NCBI RefSeq assembly: GCF_052114085.1
Contig: NZ_JBFREB010000001.1
Span: 744,001 to 808,000 of the forward strand
Source of the DNA: Leifsonia sp052114085
GTDB taxonomy: Bacteria > Actinomycetota > Actinomycetes > Actinomycetales > Microbacteriaceae
Length of the DNA stretch: 64,000 bases
Direction: 5' to 3'
Position 1 is the stretch's first letter. Each line of letters begins with the position of its first letter. The notes under the pieces were generated by a model that saw nothing but the letters and a program-made list of their open reading frames with translations, searched no databases and was not told the origin of the DNA. Below are positions 10,831-19,820 of the stretch, piece after piece. Position numbers and translations under genes: made by a program.

Positions 10831-12324
10831 GTGTCCACGCTCAGCGATCTCATCCATGCTCACGGCCGCTCCTCGGAAGAGGACGTGGAATGGCTGCACG
10901 GGTTGGTGGGGGACTGGCAGCTGCTGGCCGACCTCGCGTTCGCCGACATCGTGCTGTGGATCCCGACGGCCGATGACGACTACGTCGCCGTGGCGCACGC
11001 CCGTCCGTCGTCGGCGGCGACCCTGTTCTACCGCGACTTCGTCGGCCAGCGGATCAAGCCGGAATGGCGCCAGCAGGTCACCGACGCCTACCGGTCGAAG
11101 CAGATCATCGATACGTCCGCTCCGGACTGGTACGAGGAGACGCCCACCCGCGTCCGCGCCGTCCCGGTGATCCGGAGACTCTCCATCCACTCGCCCGAGA
11201 CGGCAGACGAGCCGGTGGCGGTGATCACACGGCACACCAACCTCAGCGAGACGCGCACTCCCAGCCGCCAGGAGCTCACCTTCAACGAGTGTGCGAACGA
11301 CCTCTTCAACATGATCGCCACCGGCGACTTTCCCGACCTCGGCGCGCCGGCGGCGCCGCGACGCGGCGCCCCGCGCGCGGCGGACGGCCTGATCCGGCTC
11401 GACGTCGACGGCACGACGACGTTCGCCAGTCCGAACGCGCTCAGTGCGTTCAACCGCATGGGGTTCACCGGCGAGCTCGAGGGCGAATCACTCGCCGCCG
11501 TGACGACGGGCTTGCTCGCCGGCACCATTGCGACCGATGAGTCCCTCCCGCTCGTCGTCACGGGCCGCGCGCCGTGGCGCACCGACATCGAGGCGCGCGG
11601 CGTCACGGTGTCGCTGCGCGCCATCCCGATCCGCAACAGAGGTCAGCGGGTGGGCGCAATCGTCCTCTGCCGTGACGTCTCCGAGCAGCGGCACCAGGAG
11701 CGCGAGCTCATCACCAAAGACGCCACGATCCGCGAGATCCACCACCGTGTGAAGAACAACCTCCAGACGGTTGCCTCGCTGCTTCGCATCCAGGCCCGCC
11801 GCACCCACTCGGAAGAGGCCCGCGAGGCCCTCAGCCAGGCCATGCGGCGCGTGGCCGCCATCGCGGTCGTTCACGACACTCTGTCGACGGGGCTGGCGCA
11901 GATCGTGGACTTCGACGACGTGTTCGACCGCGTCCTGCTCCTGGTGGCTGAGGTCGCGGCGAGCCACACGACGACGGTTCACCCGAAGAAGACGGGCACC
12001 TTCGGATCGCTGCCCTCGGAGTTCGCCACCCCGCTCGCGCTCGCACTCACCGAGCTCGTCACCAACGCGGTCGAGCACGGACTCGCAGGACGTGAGGGCC
12101 AGGTCGAGATCATCGCCAAGCGCTCGGAGGAGTCGCTCACGGTCAAGGTCGTCGACAACGGGTCCGGTCTCCCCGAAGGCAAGGTCGGCTCCGGCCTGGG
12201 CACCCAGATCGTCCGGACCCTGATCCAGGGTGAGTTGGGCGGCGCGATCGACTGGCACACTCTGATGGGCCAGGGCACCGAGGTCACGATCGAGGTCCCG
12301 TTGCGGTACCTCACCAAGATCTGA
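10831..12324 (+). CDS. pdtaS: Sensor histidine kinase of the PdtaS type
   Basis: This 497-residue soluble kinase has an N-terminal GAF-like domain (about 1-150), a PAS-like domain (about 185-290), a HisKA_2 H-box (IREIHHRVKNNLQTVASLL, His near 307) and a HATPase domain with ELVTNAVEHG and DNGSGLP. PdtaS signals to the RNA-binding antiterminator PdtaR, which is not in this window. GTG 10831 is chosen over GTG 10828 because a -10-like TAGGAT (10819-10824) lies 6 nt before it, the spacing of a leaderless transcript. It is convergent with whiB1. Confidence 0.92.
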   Translation: MSTLSDLIHAHGRSSEEDVEWLHGLVGDWQLLADLAFADIVLWIPTADDDYVAVAHARPSSAATLFYRDFVGQRIKPEWRQQVTDAYRSKQIIDTSAPDWYEETPTRVRAVPVIRRLSIHSPETADEPVAVITRHTNLSETRTPSRQELTFNECANDLFNMIATGDFPDLGAPAAPRRGAPRAADGLIRLDVDGTTTFASPNALSAFNRMGFTGELEGESLAAVTTGLLAGTIATDESLPLVVTGRAPWRTDIEARGVTVSLRAIPIRNRGQRVGAIVLCRDVSEQRHQERELITKDATIREIHHRVKNNLQTVASLLRIQARRTHSEEAREALSQAMRRVAAIAVVHDTLSTGLAQIVDFDDVFDRVLLLVAEVAASHTTTVHPKKTGTFGSLPSEFATPLALALTELVTNAVEHGLAGREGQVEIIAKRSEESLTVKVVDNGSGLPEGKVGSGLGTQIVRTLIQGELGGAIDWHTLMGQGTEVTIEVPLRYLTKI

Positions 12325-12348
12325 TCCCCGCCTCAGCCGGCACGAAGA

Positions 12349-12393
12349 AGCCGAGGGGCGCTCGGTGCTAGGTGAATGAGCGCCGCCTCGGCT
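12349..12393. terminator. Bidirectional hairpin between pdtaS and whiB1
   Basis: AGCCGAGG plus GGCGCTC (12349-12363) pairs with GAGCGCC plus GCCTCGGCT (12378-12393) with one bulged base and a 14-nt loop. It starts 25 bp after the pdtaS stop and lies 64 bp downstream of the convergent whiB1 stop. Confidence 0.7.
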
Positions 12394-12456
12394 GTGTCGC
12401 GGGTGCGGGGAGGGTATCCCCGCCGACGAGGGTGAAGAGTGTGGTTCGGCCGGGCC

Positions 12457-12705
12457 TCAGGAGGCGCGGCGGGCGCGGGCGGCGCGGCGCTTGAGAGCGC
12501 GGCGCTCGTCTTCCGAGAGGCCGCCCCATACGCCCGAGTCCTGGCCGGTCTCGAGTGCGTACTGCAGGCAGATCTCGGTAACGGTGCAACGCGCGCAAAC
12601 CGCCTTGGCCTTGTCGATCTGGTCGACCGCGGGTCCGGTGTTGCCCACCGGGAAGAAAAGCTCGGGGTCCGCGGTGAGGCAGGCGGCTTTGTCGCGCCAA
12701 TCCAT
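12457..12705 (-). CDS. whiB1: WhiB1-type iron-sulfur transcription regulator
   Basis: This 82-residue protein has the four WhiB cysteines C9, C37, C40 and C46 that hold a 4Fe-4S cluster, the beta-turn GVWGG near 58-62, and a basic Arg-rich C-terminus. The opening MDWRDKAAC and the block DSGVWGGLSEDERRALKRR match mycobacterial WhiB1, an essential NO-responsive regulator that binds the sigma factor. AGGAGC precedes the ATG by about 10 nt. A possible promoter is CTGCAA with TTCTAT 18 nt further along on the minus strand. Confidence 0.94.
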   Translation of the reverse strand: MDWRDKAACLTADPELFFPVGNTGPAVDQIDKAKAVCARCTVTEICLQYALETGQDSGVWGGLSEDERRALKRRAARARRAS

Positions 12706-12930
12706 TGAGATGTGCTCCTTGTTTACTGGGGTTCCAGACCTGATGGGGCCATAGAATGCAGATAAGCAGCCGGGTTGCAGGGTGCATAGATCCGGGGGGA
12801 ATCAGACCTGCCCACGACCCTGTGAGCGAAAACTCGACCGAAGAACATGCTCCCATAGCAGTTATTCCGAATCAATAGTTTTGGATGGGATAACGCTGAG
12901 AACACGAGCCGGAAACGTCAGGATGCTATA

Positions 12931-13383
12931 GTGCCCGACCCCCAAAACCCCCGCGATTCACGGCGACCGGCGCTCCTGACCGTGCTGACGGTGCTCGTTG
13001 CTGTGGAGGCCGTGCTCGTTTTAGCACTCGCCGTCTGGCTCCTGATCGACCTGCTCACGGTGCGTCCCGAGTCGTACCCCTCGGCGGTCGCGATCACGGT
13101 GCTCGCCTTCCTCGCCGCGGCGTGGGTCGTCGCGACGGTGGCCGGGCTGCTGCGTCGCCGCAGCTGGGCGCGCGCGTCGACCGTGACCATCCAGATCCTG
13201 CAGCTTGCGGTGGCCGTGGGATGCTTCCAGGGCTTCTACGCCCGTCCCGATCTCGGCTGGGCCCTGCTGGTGCCCGCGGTCGTCGCCGGTGTCCTTGCGG
13301 TCACACCGTCGGTCGTGCGGGCCACAGCGCGCGACACCGAGCCGCGCAACTCGGAGCCCCGCAACACAGAGCAACACGAATAG
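12931..13383 (+). CDS. Small four-helix membrane protein, unknown function
   Basis: The product (150 residues from GTG 12931) has about four hydrophobic helices (roughly 16-44, 52-73, 83-99, 104-125) and a polar tail with a repeated EPRNSEPRNTE pattern. I do not recognise the family. The start is uncertain: a TATAGT hexamer at 12927-12932 overlaps the GTG, so if it is the -10 element the real start is one of the in-frame GTG codons further in, which would still keep the first helix. It is divergent from whiB1, 225 bp away. Confidence 0.7.
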   Translation: MPDPQNPRDSRRPALLTVLTVLVAVEAVLVLALAVWLLIDLLTVRPESYPSAVAITVLAFLAAAWVVATVAGLLRRRSWARASTVTIQILQLAVAVGCFQGFYARPDLGWALLVPAVVAGVLAVTPSVVRATARDTEPRNSEPRNTEQHE

Positions 13384-13418
13384 GCGCGATCGGGAACATC
13401 CCGCAGACTCGGAGTGTT

Positions 13419-14174
13419 ATGTCCGACATCGTGACTGATATCTCCACACCGACCTCCGCTTCTGTCGACACCATCGAGCGCGCCCGTGAGGGCTGGGAGG
13501 CCTGGCGGTCGAGCCGTCTCCGCAGCGTTGCGTCGCCGACGGGCAACCTCGCCCTGATCGAGACCCGTTGGCTCTCCGCCGGCGATGACACCACCCCGCA
13601 GGAGGCGCTGGCAGGGCATCCTGACACCGTCACCGCGACGGAGCTGACGCGGAGGAGCTTGGAGACCGGCGAGGTCGAGCGCGGGATCCGCCTGTGGGAC
13701 GCCGCATCGCCCGCCATTCGTGCGTTCGACACCATCGACGTCTTCCCCTTCGACCCCAGCTGGGTGATCGAGGCGACCTTCACTCCCGTCAGTGACGCCC
13801 GCACCATCCCGTTCGAGCACATCCGGGACAACGGCCTCACCCGCGACCTGGTGGTTCCGGGCGACATCGCGTTCGAGCGCGATGGCGTCGACTACACGCT
13901 CAGCGCCTTCGACGACGACGGGACGCTGCTGCTCGTCTTCGGCGACCCGACGAACGGGGTCGAGGGGGACGACGGTACCTACGCATCCGGTCGCTTCCTC
14001 TTCGTCGAGCGTGACGGCGATCGCGTCGTCCTCGACTTCAACCGGGCGTTCGTGCCACCGTGCGGCTTCTCGGACCAGTACAACTGTCCGCTGCCGCCCC
14101 GCAACAACCGCTTCCCCGTTCCGGTCACGGCCGGCGAGAAGCGCGTGGCCTTCGGCGGCGACTTCCAGCACTGA
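13419..14174 (+). CDS. DUF1684 domain protein
   Basis: This 251-residue soluble protein matches the DUF1684 family by its C-terminal block, including DFNRAFVPPCGFSDQYNCPLPPRNNRFPVPVTAGEK near 205-243. The family has no known function. The ATG has GGAG 5 nt upstream. It lies 94 bp before a peptide-type ABC importer; the neighbourhood hints at a link to uptake, but that is inference only. There is no signal peptide. Confidence 0.85.
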   Translation: MSDIVTDISTPTSASVDTIERAREGWEAWRSSRLRSVASPTGNLALIETRWLSAGDDTTPQEALAGHPDTVTATELTRRSLETGEVERGIRLWDAASPAIRAFDTIDVFPFDPSWVIEATFTPVSDARTIPFEHIRDNGLTRDLVVPGDIAFERDGVDYTLSAFDDDGTLLLVFGDPTNGVEGDDGTYASGRFLFVERDGDRVVLDFNRAFVPPCGFSDQYNCPLPPRNNRFPVPVTAGEKRVAFGGDFQH

Positions 14175-14205
14175 GCCGGATCCCGGCCCGCACGCTCGTC
14201 GCATC

Positions 14206-14255
14206 CATCCCCAGCACATCCCCCAGACACATCCCCGCAGTACATTCCCCCAGCA
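14206..14255 (+). repeat. Four C-rich 11-13-nt direct repeats in the importer leader
   Basis: Imperfect copies of CATCCCCnAG(A/T/C)A start at about 14206, 14217, 14230 and 14243, with a 13-nt period for the last three. The tract is nearly free of G. It lies 14-63 nt before the substrate-binding protein start, in a likely untranslated leader. Confidence 0.6.
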
Positions 14256-14268
14256 CTGGAGCACCCCT

Positions 14269-15768
14269 GTGAAAAAGTCTTCTCTCTTCGCGACGCTCGC
14301 GATCGGCCTGGCCTCCGCTCTTGCCCTGGCCGGTTGCGCGGGCGCCTCGTCGTCCTCGTCGGGCGGCAGCGACGCATCCATCGCCATCGGTTCCCTCTAT
14401 GAGCCCGTGAACCTCGACAACACGGCCGGCGGCGGTCAGGGCGTCACCGAGGCACTCAACGGCAACGTCTACGAGGGCCTGTTCAAGCTGACCGACGACG
14501 GCAAGGTCGAGCCGCTGCTCGCCACGAAGTACACCCAGAGTGAAGACGGCCTCACCTACACGTTCACCCTGCGCGACGGCGTGAAGTTCCACTCCGGCAA
14601 GGCGCTCACCAGTGCGGACGTGAAGCGCAGCATCGAGCGCGTCACGGCGGAGGACTCGCAGTCCGCCCGCAAGTCGCAGCTCGAAGTCATCTCGAAGATC
14701 GATACGCCGGACGCCAAGACCGTCACGATCACGCTCAAGTCCCGGTCGATCTCGCTGCCGTACAACCTCAGCTACATCTGGATCTACGGCCCCGGAACGT
14801 CGAACTACAAGACGGCCGAGGACGGCACCGGGCCCTACAAGCTGGGCAGCTGGAAGCGCGGCAGTTCCTTGAGCCTCGAGCGCTGGAGCGGCTACTGGGG
14901 CGACCAGGCGAAGAACAAGCAAGTGGAGTTCGACTACTTCACCGACGCCTCCGCCCTGTCGAATGCGCTGCAGACCAAGCAGGTCGACGTCGTGACCAGC
15001 ATCCAGAGCCCGGATGCGCTGAGCACCTTCAAGGGAAACAAGGACTACACGATCTCCGAGGGCAAGTCGACGACGAAGGAGCTGCTGGCTTTCAACGACA
15101 AGGTCGCGCCGTTCGACAAGGTCGAGGTCCGCAAGGCGGTCTACTCCGCCATCGACACCAAGAAGCTGCTCAACTCGATCTGGGGCGACTACGGCACGCT
15201 CATCGGCTCGATGGTCCCGCCGAGCGACCCCTGGTACGAGGACCTCACGAAGGTGAACCCGTACGACGTCAACCTGGCGAAGAAGGAGCTCGCTGAGGCG
15301 GGCCTCCCCAACGGCTTCAGCTTCACGCTGGACACCCCGACGTACGACCCGCACCCGGCCGTTGCCGAGTTCCTGAAGAGCGAGCTGGCGAAGGTCGGCG
15401 TGACCGTGACCATCAACTCCATCTCCGCCGACGAGTGGTACACGAAGGTCTTCAAGAACCACGACTTCACGGCGACGCTGCAGGAGCACGTGAACGACCG
15501 CGATGTGGTCTGGTACGGCAACCCGGACTTCTACTGGGGATACGACAACCCGCAGGTGACGGCGTGGGTGAACGAAGCCGAGCAGGCGAGCACGACGGCC
15601 GAGCAGACCGCGAAGCTGAAGCAGGTCAACGAGCAGATCGCGAAGGATGCGGCCAGCGCCTGGCTGTACCTGTACCCGCAGATCGTCGTGTCCGACAGCA
15701 GCGTGAGCGGCTACCCCGTGAACGGGCTGAACTCGCAGTTCTACGCGTACGACATCGTCAAGAAGTAG
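14269..15768 (+). CDS. ABC importer substrate-binding lipoprotein (peptide/nickel type)
   Basis: This 499-residue extracellular solute-binding protein of family 5 has a signal peptide with lipobox LAGC (C23), a Ser/Gly-rich linker, then the family fold (for example LTYTFTLRDGVKFHSGKALTSADVKRSIERV at about 90-120). It would capture oligopeptides or a similar ligand for the permeases downstream. Start GTG 14269 is followed by AAAAAG, typical of a signal peptide. A 16-bp stem-loop separates it from the permease genes, suggesting it is made in excess, as is usual for binding proteins. Confidence 0.93.
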   Translation: MKKSSLFATLAIGLASALALAGCAGASSSSSGGSDASIAIGSLYEPVNLDNTAGGGQGVTEALNGNVYEGLFKLTDDGKVEPLLATKYTQSEDGLTYTFTLRDGVKFHSGKALTSADVKRSIERVTAEDSQSARKSQLEVISKIDTPDAKTVTITLKSRSISLPYNLSYIWIYGPGTSNYKTAEDGTGPYKLGSWKRGSSLSLERWSGYWGDQAKNKQVEFDYFTDASALSNALQTKQVDVVTSIQSPDALSTFKGNKDYTISEGKSTTKELLAFNDKVAPFDKVEVRKAVYSAIDTKKLLNSIWGDYGTLIGSMVPPSDPWYEDLTKVNPYDVNLAKKELAEAGLPNGFSFTLDTPTYDPHPAVAEFLKSELAKVGVTVTINSISADEWYTKVFKNHDFTATLQEHVNDRDVVWYGNPDFYWGYDNPQVTAWVNEAEQASTTAEQTAKLKQVNEQIAKDAASAWLYLYPQIVVSDSSVSGYPVNGLNSQFYAYDIVKK

Positions 15769-15790
15769 CACGCGCTCGGCACTATCCACA

Positions 15791-15828
15791 GATGCTCGGG
15801 GAGCCCATCAGCGGGCTTCCCGAGCATC
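15791..15828 (+). terminator. Attenuator-like hairpin between binding protein and permease genes
   Basis: 16-nt arms (15791-15806, GATGCTCGGGGAGCCC, and 15813-15828) pair with one G-U and enclose a 6-nt loop. It ends 9 bp before the permease start, so it is likely a partial terminator or mRNA-stabilising structure within the operon. Confidence 0.7.
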
Positions 15829-15837
15829 TACTCTGAG

Positions 15838-16806
15838 ATGACCATGGCCCTTTACCTCCTCCGTCGCACCGCGTTCCTCGTGGTGTCGCTGGTGCTGGCC
15901 ATGGTCGTCCTGTTCTTCCTGCTCCGGGTGCTTCCTGGCGATCCGTCGAACGCGCTGCTCTCGGTCGGCGCGACCAAGGAGCAGATCGCGGCGGCTCAGC
16001 GTCAGGTCGGAAGCGACCTTCCGCTGCTGCAGCAGTTCTTCAGCTGGTTCGGCAGCCTGCTGTCGCTGAATCTGGGGGAGTCTTTCATCAGCTCCCTGCC
16101 GGTGGGCCCGGAGATCGCGGCTCGGCTGTCCGTGACCGTTCCGCTGACCCTGCTGTCGTTCATCCTGGCACTGGTGCTGGCGCTCCCCATCGGCTTCTTC
16201 GCAGCGTGGAAGGCGGACCGCTGGTACGGCGTCGTGCTCTCCGCCTTCTCGCAACTGGGGATCGCCGTCCCGGTCTTCTGGGTGGGCATCCTGCTGGTGG
16301 ATGTGTTCGCCATCACCCTGGGGTGGTTCCCGTCCGGGGGATTCCCGCGTGACGACTGGTCGGATCCGTCGGCGGCGCTCACGTCGCTGGCGCTGCCCGT
16401 CGTGACGATCGCCATCGTGATGAGCGCATCCATCGCGCGGTATGTGCGGAGCGCGACGTTGGATGTGATCGGCAGCGACTACCTGCGCAATGCACGGGCG
16501 CTCGGGTCCGGGTTCGGTCGCGCAATGTGGGCGCACGGCCTCCGCAACGGCGCCGTTCCGGTCATCTCGGTGCTCGGCATCGAGTTGGCCACCACGTTTC
16601 TGGGTGCCGTGGTGGTGGAGAGCGTCTTCACCCTGCCGGGCCTCGGCAGCATGCTGCTGAAAGCGATCGAGCAGCACGACTACCCGAACATCCAGGGCAT
16701 CCTGTTCGTCTCGACGCTCCTCGTGCTGATCGTCGGTTTCCTCGCCGACATCGCCCAGCGGCTCGTCGACCCACGGCTGCGCCACAGCATCTCGGGGAAC
16801 GTATGA
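15838..16806 (+). CDS. ABC importer permease, DppB type
   Basis: This 322-residue inner-membrane permease has six hydrophobic helices and the EAA-like loop GSDYLRNARALGSGFGRAMWAHGLRN (about 212-237) that contacts the ATPases. The opening ALYLLRRTAFLVVSLVLAMVVLFFLLRVLPGDP is typical of DppB/OppB. ATG 15838 is followed by another ATG two codons later, either of which could serve. It overlaps the next permease by 4 nt (ATGA). Confidence 0.93.
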   Translation: MTMALYLLRRTAFLVVSLVLAMVVLFFLLRVLPGDPSNALLSVGATKEQIAAAQRQVGSDLPLLQQFFSWFGSLLSLNLGESFISSLPVGPEIAARLSVTVPLTLLSFILALVLALPIGFFAAWKADRWYGVVLSAFSQLGIAVPVFWVGILLVDVFAITLGWFPSGGFPRDDWSDPSAALTSLALPVVTIAIVMSASIARYVRSATLDVIGSDYLRNARALGSGFGRAMWAHGLRNGAVPVISVLGIELATTFLGAVVVESVFTLPGLGSMLLKAIEQHDYPNIQGILFVSTLLVLIVGFLADIAQRLVDPRLRHSISGNV

Positions 16807-17684
16807 GCGCGATCGTGGAGCAGGCGACCGAAGCGGCCGCACCCGAGCCCGCCGGCCGGCCGCGACGGCGCGCGCGGCGTTCGGTGACCCTCGGCATCGG
16901 GCTGACGCTCGTCGGACTCGTGGTCATCGTCGCGGCGGTGTCGTTCTTCTGGCTGCCCTACGCGCAGTCCGACACGTCCGGAACCCGGCTCGAGCAGCCC
17001 AGCGGCTCGCACTGGCTCGGGACGGACCGCTTCGGCCGCGATCTGCTCACGCAGCTGATGATCGGCGCTCGCATCGCGCTGGCGGTCGGGCTGGGTTCGG
17101 TCGCCATCGGTGCGGTGGTCGGCATCACCCTCGGGCTGCTGGCGGCGTTCGCCACCCGGTGGGTCGACGACACCCTGTCCGCCGCGCTCGACATCCTCAT
17201 CGCCTTCCCGACGCTGCTGCTGGCCATGCTGATCGTCGCGGCGCAGGGCGCCTCCCTCGGCACGGCCATCGTCGCCATCGGCCTCGCGATGTCCGCGGTG
17301 GTCGCGCGGCTCACGAGGGTGCTCGCGAAACGGGTGCTCTCCCAGCAGTACGTCACGGCCGCCCGCACCTCGGGCACCTCGTGGGGCGGGATCATCGCGC
17401 GCCACATCCTGCCGAACATCTGGCCGACGCTCAGCGTGAATCTGGCCTTGCAGTTCGGTGTGGCGGTGCTGGCCGAGGCCAGCCTGTCGTACCTCGGCCT
17501 CGGCGCTCCGCCCCCGAACGCATCCTGGGGGCGGCTCCTGCAGGAAGCGCAGGGGACCGTGTCCACGGCACCCGCCGGCGCGATCGCACCCGGCGTGGCG
17601 CTGGTCGTGCTGGTCATCGGCGTCAACCTGGTGGCAGACGGCCTGCGCGATGTCGCAGACCCGACCCGGAGGAGGTCCCGATGA
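16803..17684 (+). CDS. ABC importer permease, DppC type
   Basis: This 293-residue permease has a cytoplasmic basic N-terminus (PRRRARR), a first helix near 33-52, the DppC hallmark HWLGTDRFGRDLLTQLMIGARIAL, and five more helices with the EAA-like loop around YVTAARTSGTSWGGIIARHILPN. It pairs with the DppB-type subunit to form the channel. ATGA overlaps join it to both neighbours, so the four translocator genes are translationally coupled. Confidence 0.93.
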   Translation: MSAIVEQATEAAAPEPAGRPRRRARRSVTLGIGLTLVGLVVIVAAVSFFWLPYAQSDTSGTRLEQPSGSHWLGTDRFGRDLLTQLMIGARIALAVGLGSVAIGAVVGITLGLLAAFATRWVDDTLSAALDILIAFPTLLLAMLIVAAQGASLGTAIVAIGLAMSAVVARLTRVLAKRVLSQQYVTAARTSGTSWGGIIARHILPNIWPTLSVNLALQFGVAVLAEASLSYLGLGAPPPNASWGRLLQEAQGTVSTAPAGAIAPGVALVVLVIGVNLVADGLRDVADPTRRRSR

Positions 17685-18505
17685 GCGCGGACGTGTCTCA
17701 GGAGCAGGTGGTGGCCGACGTCTTGGACGTCCGGGGGCTGTCCGTCGCGACGCGCGACGGCTCGACGCTCGTCCACGACGTCTCGTTCCGCCTGGCGCCG
17801 GGGGAGAGGCTGAGCCTGATCGGGGAGTCGGGCTCGGGCAAGTCGCTGACGTCGTTCGCCCTGACCGGGCTGCTGCCCGACGGGCTGACGGCGTCCGGAA
17901 GCATCCTTCTCGACGGTGTGCAGGTCATCGGCGCCCGGGAGCGTGAGCTCGTCCCACTTCGCGGCCGCGTGGCCTCCACGGTGTTCCAGGAGCCGCTGAC
18001 CGCCCTCGACCCGCTGATGCGAGTGGGGCGCCAGGTCGCCGAACCGCTCCGGCGCCACCTGGGGCTGCGCGGAGACGAACTGCGCCGCTCCGTGCTCGAC
18101 GCGCTCACCGAGGTGGGGCTTCCTGAGCCTGCGCGTATCGCGCGTGCCTACTCCTGGGAGATCTCGGGCGGCCAGCGCCAGCGGGTCGCCATCGCGGCCG
18201 CGCTGGCCTGCCGTCCCCGGCTCTTGATCGCGGACGAGCCGACGACCGCCCTGGATGTGACAGTCCAGGCCGACGTGCTGGCGCTGATCGAGCGGCTGGT
18301 CGACGAGCGCGGCATGTCGCTGCTCTTCGTGAGCCACGACCTGGCCGTGGTGTCGCGCATGGCGCAGCGGGCGATGGTCCTGCGCGCCGGACGCATGGTG
18401 GAGGAGGGGCCCATCGCGCAGCTGCTGCGCGCCCCCAGCGACCCCTACACCGCAGAACTCGTGCGAAGTGCACGGGAGCTCGACGCCGCTCTGGAGGTGC
18501 GATGA
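17681..18505 (+). CDS. ABC importer ATPase, DppD type
   Basis: This 274-residue ATPase has Walker A GESGSGKS near 47-54, the Q-loop around VFQEP, signature ISGGQRQR, Walker B LLIADEPTTALD and the H-loop SHDL. GGAGGAGG precedes the ATG by 5 nt, the strongest ribosome site in the operon. It lacks the long Cys-rich C-terminal extension seen in many DppD/OppD proteins that bind an Fe-S cluster. Confidence 0.93.
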   Translation: MSADVSQEQVVADVLDVRGLSVATRDGSTLVHDVSFRLAPGERLSLIGESGSGKSLTSFALTGLLPDGLTASGSILLDGVQVIGARERELVPLRGRVASTVFQEPLTALDPLMRVGRQVAEPLRRHLGLRGDELRRSVLDALTEVGLPEPARIARAYSWEISGGQRQRVAIAAALACRPRLLIADEPTTALDVTVQADVLALIERLVDERGMSLLFVSHDLAVVSRMAQRAMVLRAGRMVEEGPIAQLLRAPSDPYTAELVRSARELDAALEVR

Positions 18506-19266
18506 CGGCCATCCTGGAACTGCGGGAGGCGGGCTTCCGCTACCGCCGCGCCGCCACCTCGGCGCTCGACGACGTCTCGTTCGCGGTGGACCCCGGACGC
18601 AGCCTCGGCCTGGTGGGGGAGTCCGGGGCAGGGAAGACGACCGCCCTGTCGCTGCTGCTCGGGCTGGCTCAGCCCACCAGCGGTGCCGTGCTCTTCGACG
18701 GCGAGCCCCTCGACCCGCGCGACCGCGAGCAGCTCCGCCGCTTCCGCCGCGCCGTTCAGCCGGTCTTCCAAGACCCGTACTCGTCGCTCGACCCGCGCCA
18801 GAGCATCGGCCGGATCGTCGGCGAGCCGCTCGCGTCCCTGCGGGTCGCCTCCGGCGAGGACGCCCGCGACCGGGTCGCACACGCCCTCGAAGCCGTGGCG
18901 CTGCCGGCGGACGCCGCTCGGCGGTACCCGCACGAGTTCTCGGGCGGGCAGCGTCAGCGGATCGCGATCGCCCGCGCGATCGTGTCGCGACCGCGCGTCC
19001 TGCTCGCCGACGAGCCGGTCAGTGCGCTGGACGTGACCACGCGCATCCAGATCATCGAACTGCTCGGCGAGCTCGCCGCGACGGAGGGCATGACCGTCGT
19101 CATGGTGTCCCACGACCTCGGGGTCGTCGCCTCCCTCTGCGCCCAGACGGTGGTGCTACAGGGCGGCCGGGTCGTCGAGCAGGGTGCTACGCGCGAGGTG
19201 CTCGGCTCCCCGAGCGACCCGTACACGCGTCGGCTGCTCGCTTCGGTGCCCCGACTTCCTGCATAG
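18502..19266 (+). CDS. ABC importer ATPase, DppF type
   Basis: This 254-residue second ATPase has Walker A GESGAGKT, signature FSGGQRQR, Walker B VLLADEPVSALD and H-loop SHDL. It would form a heterodimer with the preceding ATPase. It starts inside the stop codon of that gene (ATGA) and ends the operon. It is convergent with bcp, 36 bp away, with no strong hairpin between. Confidence 0.93.
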   Translation: MTAILELREAGFRYRRAATSALDDVSFAVDPGRSLGLVGESGAGKTTALSLLLGLAQPTSGAVLFDGEPLDPRDREQLRRFRRAVQPVFQDPYSSLDPRQSIGRIVGEPLASLRVASGEDARDRVAHALEAVALPADAARRYPHEFSGGQRQRIAIARAIVSRPRVLLADEPVSALDVTTRIQIIELLGELAATEGMTVVMVSHDLGVVASLCAQTVVLQGGRVVEQGATREVLGSPSDPYTRRLLASVPRLPA

Positions 19267-19302
19267 ACGCTCCCGCGGCGTCACCGCGACGCAAGGAGAG
19301 GG

Positions 19303-19779
19303 TCAGGCGTCGATGCCCAGCTTCTTCCGCAGCATGGCGACGTGCCCGGTCGCCTTCACGTTGTAGAGCGGGAGGCGCAGCGAGCCGTCCGGGTCGACCA
19401 CGAAGGTCGAACGGATGACGCCCTCGACGGTCTTGCCGTAGAGCTTCTTCTCGCCGTAGGCGCCGTACTCCTTGTGCACGGCGAGGTCTTCGTCGGACAG
19501 CAGCGGGAAGTTGAGACCCTCCTGCTCCTGGAACTCCTTGTTCCGCGCCGGCGCATCCTTCGAGATGCCGATCACCTGGTAGCCGGCCGACTTCAGCGAG
19601 TTCAGGTTGTCGCGGAAGTCGCACGCCTCCGTCGTGCACCCGGGCGTCATGGCCGCCGGGTAGAAGTACACGATCACGTTGTCGCCGGCGAAGTCGCCGA
19701 GCGAGACCGCGGTGCCGTCCTGGTCGGTCAAGGTGAACGCGGGAGCCTGTTCGCCCGCTTCGAGTCGCACATCCGTCAT
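19303..19779 (-). CDS. bcp: Thiol peroxidase Bcp/PrxQ
   Basis: This 158-residue peroxiredoxin has the motif TPGCTTEACDF, with C48 as peroxidatic and C53 as resolving cysteine, the spacing of the PrxQ/Bcp class. It reduces hydroperoxides using thioredoxin. The ATG at 19779 lies 6 nt after CAGAAT, a near-consensus -10, so the message may be leaderless. The redox sigma factor gene is about 2.6 kb away; no direct link is visible. Confidence 0.94.
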   Translation of the reverse strand: MTDVRLEAGEQAPAFTLTDQDGTAVSLGDFAGDNVIVYFYPAAMTPGCTTEACDFRDNLNSLKSAGYQVIGISKDAPARNKEFQEQEGLNFPLLSDEDLAVHKEYGAYGEKKLYGKTVEGVIRSTFVVDPDGSLRLPLYNVKATGHVAMLRKKLGIDA

Positions 19780-19820
19780 GCGTCCATTCTGACAGCCGAC
19801 GGCGACGGCAGCAGACGCCG

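Noticed and set aside
14206..14255. Short repeats considered as a CRISPR array
   Set aside because: Units are only 11-13 nt, without spacers, and no cas genes are near.
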